This document shows positions 42,893 through 52,301 of a stretch of DNA of 64,000 nt, piece by piece. Source of the DNA: Pedobacter sp. Hv1 (GTDB lineage Bacteria; Bacteroidota; Bacteroidia; Sphingobacteriales; Sphingobacteriaceae); the NCBI RefSeq assembly GCF_001412215.1, contig NZ_LLWP01000004.1, positions 310,001 to 374,000 of the forward strand, read 5' to 3'. Position 1 is the first letter of the stretch. The number at the start of each line of letters is the position of its first letter. The position numbers and the translations under genes were made by a program. The notes beneath the pieces were generated by a model that was given only the letters and a program-made list of their open reading frames with translations, had not been told where the DNA came from and searched no databases.

Positions 42893-44323
42893 ATGAAAAT
42901 CTTTTTGCGGTTCCCTATTTTTAAATTTACTGTGTTATTAGTGCTCTTTAGCCATTTTTCTAGCCAACTTTGTTATGCACAGGCAAAACAAGGTTTTATT
43001 GTTCTTTCTGGCACGATCAAAAATGTAGCTCCCCAGCCAGACGGGAAAAAGACTATCGAACTCAGTTTTCCATTTAGCCTAAATCGACCTGCTAAAAAGA
43101 TCAATTTGGATGCAGAAGGTTCTTTTAGGGATACCATAGCCAATATGAGCGGTATGTGTATTTTATTGGATGGAAATTTTCCAATTTATTTCTACTTAAG
43201 CAAGTCTAAAACATATCATATCGCATACGATGCTGATCAATTTAGAAAAGGAGGTAAGGTAATATTGGGCGGCGATGATATTGCCATTAACCGTTATTAT
43301 ATAGAAAAAGCGCAACAAAGAGAAATATTTGACCCTAGTGGTACTGGTAAAACTGAAGCTCAATTTAAGGAGTTTGCAATAGCGCTAAAGACAAAAGCAT
43401 TAGATAGGGTTAATAAGGCAACCCTACCAAAAGAATTGGTTGCTACAGAAAGAAAAGCCATACAATACGAATATCTCTTTAACCAATATCTTTTTATTGC
43501 CTTGAGAGAATTGGATGATCCTTCTTTTAAACCTAGTGCAGCTACTTTAAAAGAGTTTGTAATTAATTATAATAACGAAAAAGACTATATCACATATAAT
43601 TATTACAGGCGAATGGTATATGAATATTATATGAAAGTGCTCAGAAACCTAGAGAAGAAATCTATACTAAAGGATCCATCTTATTCATTGGCACAACACC
43701 GAGTAAAATTATTGGCAGAACTAGTTCCAAATCAATACATCAAAAATTACCTGATTTATGAAATGGCGATGTTTGACATGAAAGCGGCCAAAGACCTTGA
43801 AACTTTTTACACTGATTTTAAAAAATACTATACAGGCACCGACGAAAAGTTTAAAAATAGCATGGCAAATGCTTACCAGAGCTTGGTAAAATTAAAAAAA
43901 GGTACCCCATCGCCAGAATTTGTAGATTACATAAACTATAAAGGGGGTACCAACTCGCTTAAGGATTATAGAGGGAAATATGTTTACATAGATCTTTGGG
44001 CTACCTGGTGTGGTAATTGTTGGAATGAAATGCCATACCTAAAAGAATTGGAACATGCTTATGAGGGTAAGAATATAGTTTTTGTGAGTATCTCTTTAGA
44101 TGAAGATATAAAAGAATGGGCTAAAACAGTGAAAGAAAAAGCTATGGATGGCATACAATTATTAGTAAAACAACCTCAAAGTAGTTTTATTAAAGAATAT
44201 GCAGTTAATGGTATCCCGAGATATATATTTTTAGATCCAGAGGGAAAGATTATTGCCTACAATGCGCCAAGACCATCGGATAAAGAAAAACTTGAAGACT
44301 TGTTTAAAAGCGTTGGGCTATAA
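42893..44323 (+). CDS. TlpA-like exported thiol-disulfide protein
   Basis: 476 residues from ATG 42893, where a signal peptide begins (LVLFSHFSSQLCYAQ); the open frame before it lacks a proper start. A beta-rich N-terminal domain (residues 30-120) and a helical middle precede a C-terminal thioredoxin fold with LWATWCGNCWNEMPYL (WCxxC, here CGNC) and cis-Pro in VNGIPRYIFLD. Such proteins keep periplasmic thiols reduced, and in Bacteroidota are often anchored by DUF4369-like domains. It is a single gene, with no clear partner. Confidence 0.87.
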   Translation: MKIFLRFPIFKFTVLLVLFSHFSSQLCYAQAKQGFIVLSGTIKNVAPQPDGKKTIELSFPFSLNRPAKKINLDAEGSFRDTIANMSGMCILLDGNFPIYFYLSKSKTYHIAYDADQFRKGGKVILGGDDIAINRYYIEKAQQREIFDPSGTGKTEAQFKEFAIALKTKALDRVNKATLPKELVATERKAIQYEYLFNQYLFIALRELDDPSFKPSAATLKEFVINYNNEKDYITYNYYRRMVYEYYMKVLRNLEKKSILKDPSYSLAQHRVKLLAELVPNQYIKNYLIYEMAMFDMKAAKDLETFYTDFKKYYTGTDEKFKNSMANAYQSLVKLKKGTPSPEFVDYINYKGGTNSLKDYRGKYVYIDLWATWCGNCWNEMPYLKELEHAYEGKNIVFVSISLDEDIKEWAKTVKEKAMDGIQLLVKQPQSSFIKEYAVNGIPRYIFLDPEGKIIAYNAPRPSDKEKLEDLFKSVGL

Positions 44324-44434
44324 GGTAAAGAGTGTTAACAGCATAATAATCAAGTCATAAAATGATGAAGTGTAGTGCTCATATCTCTTCATGCATATTC
44401 TCATATTTTTTTTCGATTTTAGCAAAAACAAATT

Positions 44435-45001
44435 ATGTCTATATCCAAACTTGCTATTTACCGTCGAAAAAAGGGATTGACCCAAGAGCAATTGGCCGAA
44501 TTGTCTGGAGTAACCACAAGGACGATCCAACGGATTGAAAAAGGAGCCGTTGTTCCTCATATCCAAACCTTAAAAATGCTGGCGAACTGTTTGGATATTG
44601 AAACTGAACTTTTAATGGATGTGGCAGAAGGTCATGCTGAAACAAAAGAAAAAACAAAATCTTCATCTATCATTCCTCTTTTTCATTTGTTGGCCCTTTT
44701 AGGTTTAGGCTTTCCAATCTTAAATATTATTCTTCCATTTATTTTGTGGCTCATGAAAAAAGATGAGGGACCTGATTTCGATACACAGGGAAGAAAAGTA
44801 CTCAACTTCCATCTTACATTAACCATTTTGTTTTTCCCTGCTATTGTTTTAATGGTGCTCTATTTTCCGGTAGGTTTTCCTTTGGTGGTGATCATTTATG
44901 GAACTATGGTCATCATGACTTTGTTGAACTTATTCCGCTGCATTAACCTACAGCCAGTTCGTTATCCTTTCTCTTATCCTTTTTTAAAAATAGACCAATA
45001 A
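44435..45001 (+). CDS. XRE-type HTH regulator fused to DUF4870-like membrane domain
   Basis: 188 residues. The first 65 are an XRE helix-turn-helix (YRRKKGLTQEQLAELSGVTT, RTIQRIEKG). The second half has three TM helices (LFHLLALLGLGFPILNIILP, LTILFFPAIVLMVLYF, VVIIYGTMVIMTLLNLF) in the DUF4870 pattern, with VLNFHLT between. It is a membrane-tethered DNA-binding protein, and signals would arrive through the membrane. Target unknown. The serine hydrolase gene follows on the same strand after about 110 bp. Confidence 0.85.
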   Translation: MSISKLAIYRRKKGLTQEQLAELSGVTTRTIQRIEKGAVVPHIQTLKMLANCLDIETELLMDVAEGHAETKEKTKSSSIIPLFHLLALLGLGFPILNIILPFILWLMKKDEGPDFDTQGRKVLNFHLTLTILFFPAIVLMVLYFPVGFPLVVIIYGTMVIMTLLNLFRCINLQPVRYPFSYPFLKIDQ

Positions 45002-45113
45002 GCTATCAAAAACTGATTATTTGCTTAATTAAGACTTATTTGTCGTGTAGGTGACGTAGTGCTGTCGTTGTATGTTCTTTAATTTCGTCGGAGATTTGAT
45101 AAAAAAACAAGTC

Positions 45114-46268
45114 ATGAAAAAATTAATCTTTATCCTTATCAATTTTATTTATTTAACCTCATTTGCACAACAGGTTACTACAATTAAACAACTCAATGGC
45201 AAAACCATTGCCATCACTACATTAACAAAAAGACTAGCGCACATTGTAGATAGTGCAAAAATAGCTGGCCTACAAATTGCCATTATCAACAACAACGAAA
45301 CCGTTTGGAAAGGAAACTTTGGTTCGAGAAATATTGAAAAACAATTAAAGATTGAAGAGAATACTGTAATGTACGCGGCATCGCTTACCAAACCAGTAAG
45401 TGCTTACTTATTTTTACGTTTGGCAGAGAAAGGTTTATTCAACCTTGATGTACCAGTTCAGCATTACTTAAAAAAACCAATAGGGCAGTACGCTAAATGG
45501 AAAGACCTTGGCGATGACACTGCTGCATTTAATCAAGTTACCCCAAGAATGCTTTTAAGTCACAGTTCTGGCATGCCTGTATTACGTTATTTATACCAGA
45601 ATAAGGTGAACCTAATTGCCAAACCCGGAGAAAAATTCTACTACTCTAACGAAGGATTAAACCTGTTGGGATTTATGATAGAAGAATATTTAGGCAAAAG
45701 ACTGGAGCTGTTAGCAAAAGAAGAGATTTTTATCCCCCTACAAATGGACCATACTTCTATGGTTTGGGAGCCTGAATTTGAACAGAATTTTTCTTTGGCT
45801 TATTATAAAGATGGGAAAGTTTATGGATCTGAAAGAAGAACTGATAGTCGGGCAGCAGGCTCAATGACTACCACTGCTTCAGATTATGCCAAGTTTGTAA
45901 CCAATTTAATGTTACAGAAAGGAATGTCGACTCAATTGTACAGACAAATGCTTTCGGCTCAGATCAATATCAAAAGTAAACGCGGATTTGGTCCTTTAAG
46001 AGATAGTTTAACCCTTGATAACGATCAAATGCATTTGGCTTGGGGATTAGGTGTTGGACTATTTCAGAGTAAAGCTGGCAAAGCATTTTTCCATACCGGC
46101 CATGGCGAAGCCAATCAGAATTATTTTGTTGCTTATCCGGCAAAGGGCATTGCTGTAGTACTGCTTAGCAATAGCGAAAATTTTGAGTCTGTTTCAATGC
46201 AGCTCGTAGCGGCCTGTATTGGCGACCAATATTCGCCATGGCGTTGGTTAGGGCATTTAGATCATTAA
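45114..46268 (+). CDS. class C beta-lactamase-like serine hydrolase
   Basis: 384 residues from ATG 45114, where the signal peptide begins (FILINFIYLTSFAQ). The serine beta-lactamase-like motifs are present: SxxK in YAASLTKPVSA, YxN in FYYSNEGLNLL, and HTG in FFHTGHGEAN. Proteins of this group are usually esterases or D-amino peptidases rather than antibiotic-hydrolysing enzymes, so resistance is not implied. It is exported to the periplasm. It ends in a strong terminator. Confidence 0.88.
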   Translation: MKKLIFILINFIYLTSFAQQVTTIKQLNGKTIAITTLTKRLAHIVDSAKIAGLQIAIINNNETVWKGNFGSRNIEKQLKIEENTVMYAASLTKPVSAYLFLRLAEKGLFNLDVPVQHYLKKPIGQYAKWKDLGDDTAAFNQVTPRMLLSHSSGMPVLRYLYQNKVNLIAKPGEKFYYSNEGLNLLGFMIEEYLGKRLELLAKEEIFIPLQMDHTSMVWEPEFEQNFSLAYYKDGKVYGSERRTDSRAAGSMTTTASDYAKFVTNLMLQKGMSTQLYRQMLSAQINIKSKRGFGPLRDSLTLDNDQMHLAWGLGVGLFQSKAGKAFFHTGHGEANQNYFVAYPAKGIAVVLLSNSENFESVSMQLVAACIGDQYSPWRWLGHLDH

Positions 46269-46286
46269 AAAACCTAGAAGCAGTAG

Positions 46287-46330
46287 GTAAGGTTTGGTTT
46301 CCATTATTTGTGACCAAACCTTACGCTTTA
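46287..46330 (+). terminator. Rho-independent terminator after serine hydrolase
   Basis: GTAAGGTTTGGT (46287-46298) pairs perfectly over 12 bp with ACCAAACCTTAC (46313-46324). GCTTTATATT follows. It sits between convergent genes. Confidence 0.8.
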
Positions 46331-46369
46331 TATTCAATTAGGAGTTAGTGGTTGATTTATAAATAGTTT

Positions 46370-47374
46370 TTATTGCTGTCTTAGATAGATACTTTTATTG
46401 GTAGACTTTAAAATGAGGACAATACCACCACCATTTAGTTTTCCCTTGATTTTTTCTCCAGAGCTTGAAAAATTAACAGAAGAACTAGAGAATGTGCCAA
46501 AATTATCTGTAAGTAGCGTTGTTGCATCAATACCATGTTGAACTTTATCTTTGTTAACTGAAGTATTACCAGAAAGAGTGATTGATGTACTTACGTCTTT
46601 GTTAGAAGAGCTGCTACCAACACCAGTTAACGTAGTGCTTTTATCGTTAGTAATAGTGGCTTCTTTTTTCTCGGTTTCTTTCTTTTCAAAATCGATATTA
46701 AAAGCTTTGTCTACGTAAACTTTTCCATAACTAGAGCCTAATTCCAAATTCGCTTTGGTGTTTGTGGCTAAAGTAATATCTACATACCCATATACCGAGA
46801 TAATAGAGATTGGACCTTTTATATCACCACCAAATATACCTTCAATAGCGCCATTAACAGTTTTAATGTTCATTGGTCCGGTATTGTTTTCGAGTTTAAT
46901 TTTCTGGCTATTGGTAGAAACCTCTATTTCGCCTTTTAGATTTTTGAGCACAATCTCGTTTGTTGATGTGCTATTGTTGTTAGTATAGGTATAAAATAAG
47001 TTATTGTTGTTATTTACAAATGATACTTTAATCTGTTGTGGTACTTTGATAGTTAAAATGCCAATTGAACTTTTTGATACCATATTTACATTAATGTCTG
47101 GCCCATTTTCTACCACACTAATTCCTAGTCCGGTATTGTCTGTATAACCAGAACTGCTTACCGCTACCAAACCTTTTGCTCGTTCGTCTACTTGGCCTGT
47201 TTCAGTCTTTGTGGTCATAAAAACAATATCCTTACCATCATAGCCTTCTACTACAACATTATTTACATTGAGCTTTAACCATCCGGTAGCTTTTGCCAAC
47301 TTGTATTCTTTTTGTGCATTGGCCAATTGGCCTACAGTTAACAGGATAAATAAGATTACTAATTGCTTTTTCAT
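46370..47374 (-). CDS. exported DUF4097-like beta-solenoid protein
   Basis: 334 residues with a signal peptide (FILLTVGQLANAQ). The body is repeated short strands (IVLKNLKGEIEVSTNSQKI, MNIKTVNGAIEGIF, GPISIISVYGYVDITLA, LELGSSYGKVYVDK) with G-x-V/I-x-V turns, the DUF4097/adhesin-type beta-helix. A Ser/Asn/Thr-rich C-terminal part follows. It lies 30 bp behind the HEAT-membrane gene and the sigma gene, a common Bacteroidota operon order in which the beta-helix protein is the end product. The function is unproven. Confidence 0.78.
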   Translation of the reverse strand: MKKQLVILFILLTVGQLANAQKEYKLAKATGWLKLNVNNVVVEGYDGKDIVFMTTKTETGQVDERAKGLVAVSSSGYTDNTGLGISVVENGPDINVNMVSKSSIGILTIKVPQQIKVSFVNNNNNLFYTYTNNNSTSTNEIVLKNLKGEIEVSTNSQKIKLENNTGPMNIKTVNGAIEGIFGGDIKGPISIISVYGYVDITLATNTKANLELGSSYGKVYVDKAFNIDFEKKETEKKEATITNDKSTTLTGVGSSSSNKDVSTSITLSGNTSVNKDKVQHGIDATTLLTDNFGTFSSSSVNFSSSGEKIKGKLNGGGIVLILKSTNKSIYLRQQ

Positions 47375-47404
47375 TTCTTTTTCGTTTATATAATATGTTA
47401 AATT

Positions 47405-48214
47405 TTAAAGTTTACTTTGGTTCAATAGTACTTGATAGGCTTGGTCTTTCACCATGCCAGCAGTGGTTGGGTCATTGGCAAGTGCATATAATTTTTCATC
47501 AAGTTTAGCATCATTGGTTCTGGCTAGTAGGTTAATGAGTTCAACCTGTACCAATGGGTCTTTTTGGCTAATTAACGATTTTACAAATGCTTTAACCACA
47601 TAATTGTCTTGTGCATATTTGCTCAGTAGTTCTAAAACAGCCAAGCGTACATTACTGTTAGAGTCATGATTTAAAGTTTTTGTCAACTCATCTATGATCT
47701 GATTGTTGATGATTTTAGTTTCTTGGATTTTAAGTACCGCCGTTAAACGGTTACTTGCCGAACTGCTATCTGTTAGATTGCGGTATATGGCAACCATATC
47801 TGTCGGTTGGTGTGCACTTTTACGGGCTCGCTCATTTTTCTTGATAGGAGAGATTGCTACCTCAAAATTATTGGTGGTGTGCTGCTCGTTTTTTAGGGCA
47901 CTACTTGCCACTTTACCTTTTGCTATTTTTTCTTCGATAACTGCCTGAGGTTGTTTTTTACCTGCTAACTGCAAATGACCAGCACTTTGATCTTTAGCTG
48001 TATTTGTAAATAACAGATAGGTAATTGACATGATGATTAAAATAGAAGCTGCCGCCATCCATTTATGGTTAATCAACAATTGTATTAAAGGTTTTTTCTT
48101 TTTAGGTGATGCTTTTAGCTCATCCTTTATCCTAAAAAAGATAGCTTCAGAAGGTTCTAGATGATCAAAGCCTTCTCTGTTCGCTTCTACATATTTTTTT
48201 AATTGATCATTCAT
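47405..48214 (-). CDS. single-TM protein with HEAT repeats, probable sigma-factor partner
   Basis: 269 residues. Residues 1-50 are cytosolic and charged, a single TM lies at about 51-70 (WMAAASILIIMSITYLLF), and the periplasmic part ends in HEAT-like helices (DELTKTLNHDSNSNVRLAVL, ELLSKYAQDNYVVKAFVKSL, DPLVQVELINLLARTNDAKL). No zinc-finger Cys/His anti-sigma motif is present. Its start overlaps the sigma gene by 8 bp, which implies it acts with that sigma factor as an anti-sigma-like regulator. Confidence 0.78.
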   Translation of the reverse strand: MNDQLKKYVEANREGFDHLEPSEAIFFRIKDELKASPKKKKPLIQLLINHKWMAAASILIIMSITYLLFTNTAKDQSAGHLQLAGKKQPQAVIEEKIAKGKVASSALKNEQHTTNNFEVAISPIKKNERARKSAHQPTDMVAIYRNLTDSSSASNRLTAVLKIQETKIINNQIIDELTKTLNHDSNSNVRLAVLELLSKYAQDNYVVKAFVKSLISQKDPLVQVELINLLARTNDAKLDEKLYALANDPTTAGMVKDQAYQVLLNQSKL

Positions 48215-48761
48215 GATATACTTTATCTTTTAATGATAATAAAATTCTTTTCTTGGCTCTATGGTACTGTGTTCTTACCGTATTGTGTGATATTGCTAAC
48301 ATCACTGCTATTTCTTCTTGTGGTATCTGCTCAAATAAATAGAGGCATACAATTGTTTTATAACCTGGTGGTAGCTTTTCTATACTGTTCCGTACATCTT
48401 CCATTTTGCTCTCAAATATTTCATGTTCACTAGGGTCGTACTCCTTTTCTGCTGCTATCTCTACAAAATCCATCTCCGTAAACTGAATTTTCTTTCTTCT
48501 TAAATGGGTTATGGATTTATTGATGGCAATCCTTTTTGCCCATGCTTCAAAACTCATTACAGTAGTTAAGCGGTCGATATCTTTGAAAGTAGTTAGAAAT
48601 GTCTCCTGTAAAATATCTTCAGCTTCGGCAGTATGTGAAACAATTCGATGTATAGAATTGTAAATCCCCTTGGCATATTTTCTGTATAATCCACTATAGC
48701 CCAGATCATCGTTAGCTTGGCACATCGCTATGAGTTCATGGTCGTTTTTTTCTACTTTCAA
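48207..48761 (-). CDS. ECF sigma-70 family factor
   Basis: About 184 residues from a TTG at 48761 that yields the normal ECF beginning (KVEKNDHELIAMCQAND). The open frame goes on to another TTG at 48890, and the first ATG at 48725 is also possible. Region 2 is GLYRKYAKGIYNSIHRIVSH and EDILQETFLTTFKDI. Region 4 is GYKTIVCLYLFEQIPQEEIA and ISHNTVRTQYHRAKKRI. It is the short ECF form. It overlaps the HEAT membrane protein, its probable control partner. Confidence 0.88.
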   Translation of the reverse strand: MKVEKNDHELIAMCQANDDLGYSGLYRKYAKGIYNSIHRIVSHTAEAEDILQETFLTTFKDIDRLTTVMSFEAWAKRIAINKSITHLRRKKIQFTEMDFVEIAAEKEYDPSEHEIFESKMEDVRNSIEKLPPGYKTIVCLYLFEQIPQEEIAVMLAISHNTVRTQYHRAKKRILLSLKDKVYHE

Positions 48762-48952
48762 TGTCAATGGTGTATTCTTGCGTAAAAATAAAATTAGTTG
48801 TTTATAGGGTAGTCGCAGTGAGTGGATTATTGTTGCATCAGTTTGATATATTTTTTCAAAAAAATTATGGCCAAAAAAATAGTTGATCAAATTATAGATT
48901 AAGTTACAGTCATTTCATTTAAAAATGAATTATTCTGATCTGGTAGGATGGG

Positions 48953-50059
48953 TTATTTGAAAATATTTTCAAGCATAGTATCAAGCGGTGTATGGTCTTC
49001 GCTAAAACGCCCAATAATCTTTCCTTCTCTATCAATCAATATCGATGTAGGGTACGCTGTTACATTATATGATACGGAAATAGCTGTTAATGGTGTATCG
49101 CCCTGCAATACCTGTAACCAAGGGAGTTTATCATCGGCAACAGCCTTACGCCATGCATCTGGTGTCCTATCATCTGCAGCAATACCGATAATCTCAAACC
49201 CCATATTTTTATACTTTTCGTATAATTTGATTAAATGTGGATTTCCTTTACGACAGGGAACGCACCAGGAACCCCAAAAATCAAGTAATACATATTTCCC
49301 CTTCAAATCTGTAAGTGATAATTTTTTGCCATTGATATCTTCTTTTGCAAATGCTGGAGCCATCACCCCGGGAATGCCCAATTTTCTTTCTGCTAACTGC
49401 TGAGCTATGTTTTTTCCATACCTACTTTGTTTAACTGCTGCTGGAAATCTATTGTAAAAATATTGAAGACTGTCTGTACCCAGCTCTCTTGCAAAAACCT
49501 GTAGAATATAAGCTGATGCAAAGGAATAAGGATATTTATTAATGAAGTGATGGTTAGTTTCTTCTACTTCTTTAAAGTAGGGGTCGAGTACCCAATCTTT
49601 TAAGGTTTGATAAGCAACATTACTCCGTTTGTTTACTGCCATTAAAGTATCGATTACCCTTTTCCATCTTTTTTCTATTTTTTGGAGGGAAATGTTCAGC
49701 TCATTAAGTTCATGTTGCGATTTTGAACCTGTCATAGAAAGCCTCGTTAGGTCATCTCTATCTTTGATCAACACTTGCATAGGTACAGGCTCCAGAATAA
49801 CCTGTGTCATGCTCTTTGCATAAGAAAGTCTAGCTATGGTTGGTGTTGCAATGCCCCCCTTAAAAACAAAATTCCCTTTATCAAGCAAACTGCTATCTAG
49901 TTTCCAACGCCCATCTGTCTCTGGATAATAAAGGTAGATATAACCTGTTGCACTTGCCAGAAGTTTACCTTGTAACCTAAATGATTTTGCGGTTTGCGCC
50001 TGCAATAAATGCGATGACAGCAATAGCGCCAATACCAAACTTATTTTGTTTCTTTTCAT
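48953..50059 (-). CDS. TlpA-like protein with DUF4369-type N-terminus
   Basis: 368 residues: signal peptide (SLVLALLLSSHLLQAQ); DUF4369-like beta domain (KSFRLQGKLLASATGYIYLY, LLDKGNFVFKGGI); a helical linker; and a thioredoxin domain with VLLDFWGSWCVPCRKGNPHL (CxxC, here CVPC) and cis-Pro in VTAYPTSILID. A periplasmic thiol-disulfide reductase, probably membrane- or lipid-attached in some relatives. Lone gene. Confidence 0.92.
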   Translation of the reverse strand: MKRNKISLVLALLLSSHLLQAQTAKSFRLQGKLLASATGYIYLYYPETDGRWKLDSSLLDKGNFVFKGGIATPTIARLSYAKSMTQVILEPVPMQVLIKDRDDLTRLSMTGSKSQHELNELNISLQKIEKRWKRVIDTLMAVNKRSNVAYQTLKDWVLDPYFKEVEETNHHFINKYPYSFASAYILQVFARELGTDSLQYFYNRFPAAVKQSRYGKNIAQQLAERKLGIPGVMAPAFAKEDINGKKLSLTDLKGKYVLLDFWGSWCVPCRKGNPHLIKLYEKYKNMGFEIIGIAADDRTPDAWRKAVADDKLPWLQVLQGDTPLTAISVSYNVTAYPTSILIDREGKIIGRFSEDHTPLDTMLENIFK

Positions 50060-50260
50060 ATATTACCCTAGTTGTGAATTAATTAATAGAGATCTGTTTT
50101 ACCAGCAAGTCGCTGGTTCAGAAATAATGTTGCATTAACGTATCACAATCGATGGAACAATTGATAATAGACAGCAGGCTCTTGAATAGATGGAAAGGAG
50201 AAATACCCATCATCTATAAGGATACCATTGCAGTAAAAAAAAAGATGTTTTGGGGCTTAA

Positions 50261-50638
50261 CTACTCATTCTTGAGTTTCGCTTTTTGGTAATTTTTTATT
50301 TCCTCTTCAGTGGCTGGATAGATTTGAGCAATTTCGTTGCCATTATCTTTAAATACTGTAGCACGCACAGGAATAGCTAAACGTTTAGCCTCTTTAATCA
50401 ATTTAATGTTTTGGGCGCTTCCTTTTAACCCTAGGTCAATGAAAAAATACTGGGCACGTGGAGCTAATACAATACTTGCGGTATCGTTCTTGATGGAAAG
50501 TATTTCTGGAAGTACAGCTCCAATTTCAATTGTTGCTCCATCTTTAATTCTCTTCTCTTTAGTATTGGTTATTTTCTTTGTACAGGCAGAGAAAATCAAA
50601 CAAATCACACCGCAAACAACTATAAAATACTTGGTCAT
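50261..50638 (-). CDS. small lipoprotein of unknown function
   Basis: 125 residues. Lipobox CLIFSAC is followed by TKKITNTKEK. The mature part is a small alpha/beta domain (SIVLAPRAQYFFIDLGLKGS, AKRLAIPVRATVF, EIAQIYPATEEEIKNYQKA). No family is recognised. About 200 bp upstream separates it from the TlpA-like gene. Confidence 0.62.
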   Translation of the reverse strand: MTKYFIVVCGVICLIFSACTKKITNTKEKRIKDGATIEIGAVLPEILSIKNDTASIVLAPRAQYFFIDLGLKGSAQNIKLIKEAKRLAIPVRATVFKDNGNEIAQIYPATEEEIKNYQKAKLKNE

Positions 50639-50763
50639 TTTATCTTTACATTAAATTGTATACCACGATAAACGAAGCATTTTTACCCAATAGTATTTAC
50701 ACCTTAGGATAAAAATATTTTCATGCCCAATTGGTCATACAGGCTATTACCTTAACTCGTTCA

Positions 50764-51111
50764 TTAAAAGCCAAGTTTAGCCTTTGAAATGATCAGGGCT
50801 ATGAATGTTAGTGCAGCGATTAAAGTACCAATAGGTAGGTACCAGAGCGTAAGTACTGCAAGTGCTAGCCCAAAAATATAACCCCAACTCTGTGCAGTTA
50901 GCAGGGCATAGATCCAAATTAACCATAGTAATCCGTAAAGGATAAAAACTGGACCAAGTTTAAATACATCTATGTCTAGCTTATAAAATAGGTTAGCCCA
51001 TGGCCCTGGTTTCTCAGGACCAATATATTTACCATTTATCATTACATATATGCCATCAAGAAGCATATATCCACCATTCAAAAGTCCAAGTATAGTGATC
51101 AATATTTTCAT
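50764..51111 (-). CDS. small four-pass membrane protein
   Basis: 115 residues with hydrophobic segments ILITILGLLNGGYMLLDGIY, VFKLGPVFILYGLLWLIWIY, YIFGLALAVLTLWYLP and IGTLIAALTFIALIIS. The loop NGKYIGPEKPGPWANLF recalls small uncharacterised Bacteroidota membrane proteins. No function can be assigned. Confidence 0.65.
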   Translation of the reverse strand: MKILITILGLLNGGYMLLDGIYVMINGKYIGPEKPGPWANLFYKLDIDVFKLGPVFILYGLLWLIWIYALLTAQSWGYIFGLALAVLTLWYLPIGTLIAALTFIALIISKAKLGF

Positions 51112-51374
51112 TAGCTGTTTGTGTTGGTTTATAAAATTGAGAAATTTGATGTAAATATGTTCAATTTACGACAAATTTTAAATAAAATTTGCACCCTTCA
51201 AAACAGCACAAAACAACTGGTTATCAACTACTTTTACTAACCATCAGGCTAATGCTATAAAACTTAAAGCAAGCCAGGTTTTATCTTTTAAAGTTTTAGA
51301 ACAATAGCTGATGTGCTTTGCAAGTATTTTGTATTTTAGTTTGGTAATTGCACTTGTAAATCTATAATGTATAT

Positions 51375-52238
51375 ATGAATCTTAAAGTAAAAGATGAAAA
51401 CACCAAAGGAGAGCTGATCCTTTTCAAAGAAGAAGCTGGATTTGATCGGTTATCATTTACCAGAGATAGATTTAATAAATACTTTACCATAGTTTGGAAC
51501 AATGCTGCAAGCCAAATCGTTACAATTGATGGGGTTGAACATCAGTTTCCGGCCAATACCTTGCTTACGCTGCTGTTCAATCAGACCTTTAGTTTTGAAA
51601 ATTCAGAAACGCTCCTAGCATGGCAATTCAATAGGGAATTTTATTGTATCATTGATCATGATAGTGAAGTAAGTTGTGTGGGCTTTCTTTTTAGCAGTAC
51701 AGATCATCTATTTGTTAAGCTAGACAATTTGGCCCAGCAAAAGTTAAAACTGCTTTCTGATGTTTTTCTTGAAGAATTTAAAACTTCAGACCATATCCAG
51801 AATGAGATGTTGTTGGTATTGTTAAAAAGATTGATCATCTATATTACGCAATTGGCTAAATTAAGCTATCATCCAATCAAAAAAATGGAAGATGCGAGAT
51901 TTCACATCATTAGAAAATTCAATCTTTTGGTAGAGGGAAATTTCAGAACCGAGCACTCCGTTCATTTTTATGCAGGTCAGCTCTACAAATCGCCTAAAAC
52001 ACTTTCCAATCTTTTTGCCATTTTTAATCAGAAGCCACCTTCACAAATTATTCAAGAGCGCATTACCATAGAGGCTAGAAGGTTGCTCTGTTATACCGAT
52101 AAATCTATCAAGCACATTACTTTTGAGCTTGGCTTTGACGATGTGTCCTATTTTTCAAATTTTTTCAAAAAAAATAGTGGTTTCTCACCCTCAGATTTTA
52201 GAAATACTGCTCGATCTGCACGATTAATTAAATCATAA
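51375..52238 (+). CDS. AraC family transcriptional regulator
   Basis: 287 residues. The N-terminal cupin-like sensor (VWNNAASQIVTIDGVEHQFP, LTLLFNQTFSFENSETLLAW) is followed by an AraC domain (VHFYAGQLYKSPKTLSNLFA, then FELGFDDVSYFSNFFKKNSG and FSPSDFR). This subgroup is common in Pedobacter-like genomes. The direct target is unclear; the divergent neighbour is a small membrane protein. Confidence 0.88.
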   Translation: MNLKVKDENTKGELILFKEEAGFDRLSFTRDRFNKYFTIVWNNAASQIVTIDGVEHQFPANTLLTLLFNQTFSFENSETLLAWQFNREFYCIIDHDSEVSCVGFLFSSTDHLFVKLDNLAQQKLKLLSDVFLEEFKTSDHIQNEMLLVLLKRLIIYITQLAKLSYHPIKKMEDARFHIIRKFNLLVEGNFRTEHSVHFYAGQLYKSPKTLSNLFAIFNQKPPSQIIQERITIEARRLLCYTDKSIKHITFELGFDDVSYFSNFFKKNSGFSPSDFRNTARSARLIKS

Positions 52239-52252
52239 CAACCTCATGTGTA

Positions 52253-52287
52253 GTTAGAATCAAATTGTAATCAAAGGAGATTCTAAC
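52253..52287. terminator. hairpin between convergent AraC and GntR genes
   Basis: GTTAGAATC (52253-52261) pairs with GATTCTAAC (52279-52287), a 9-bp perfect stem with a 17-nt loop. There is little T-run on either side, so efficiency is uncertain, but it is the only hairpin between the convergent stops. Confidence 0.5.
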
Positions 52288-52301
52288 CGCTAACTTATCA
52301 C

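Noticed and set aside
45114-46268. antibiotic resistance by the class C-like hydrolase
   Set aside because: SxxK/YxN/HTG motifs are common to esterases and peptidases of this fold; the context gives no resistance signal.
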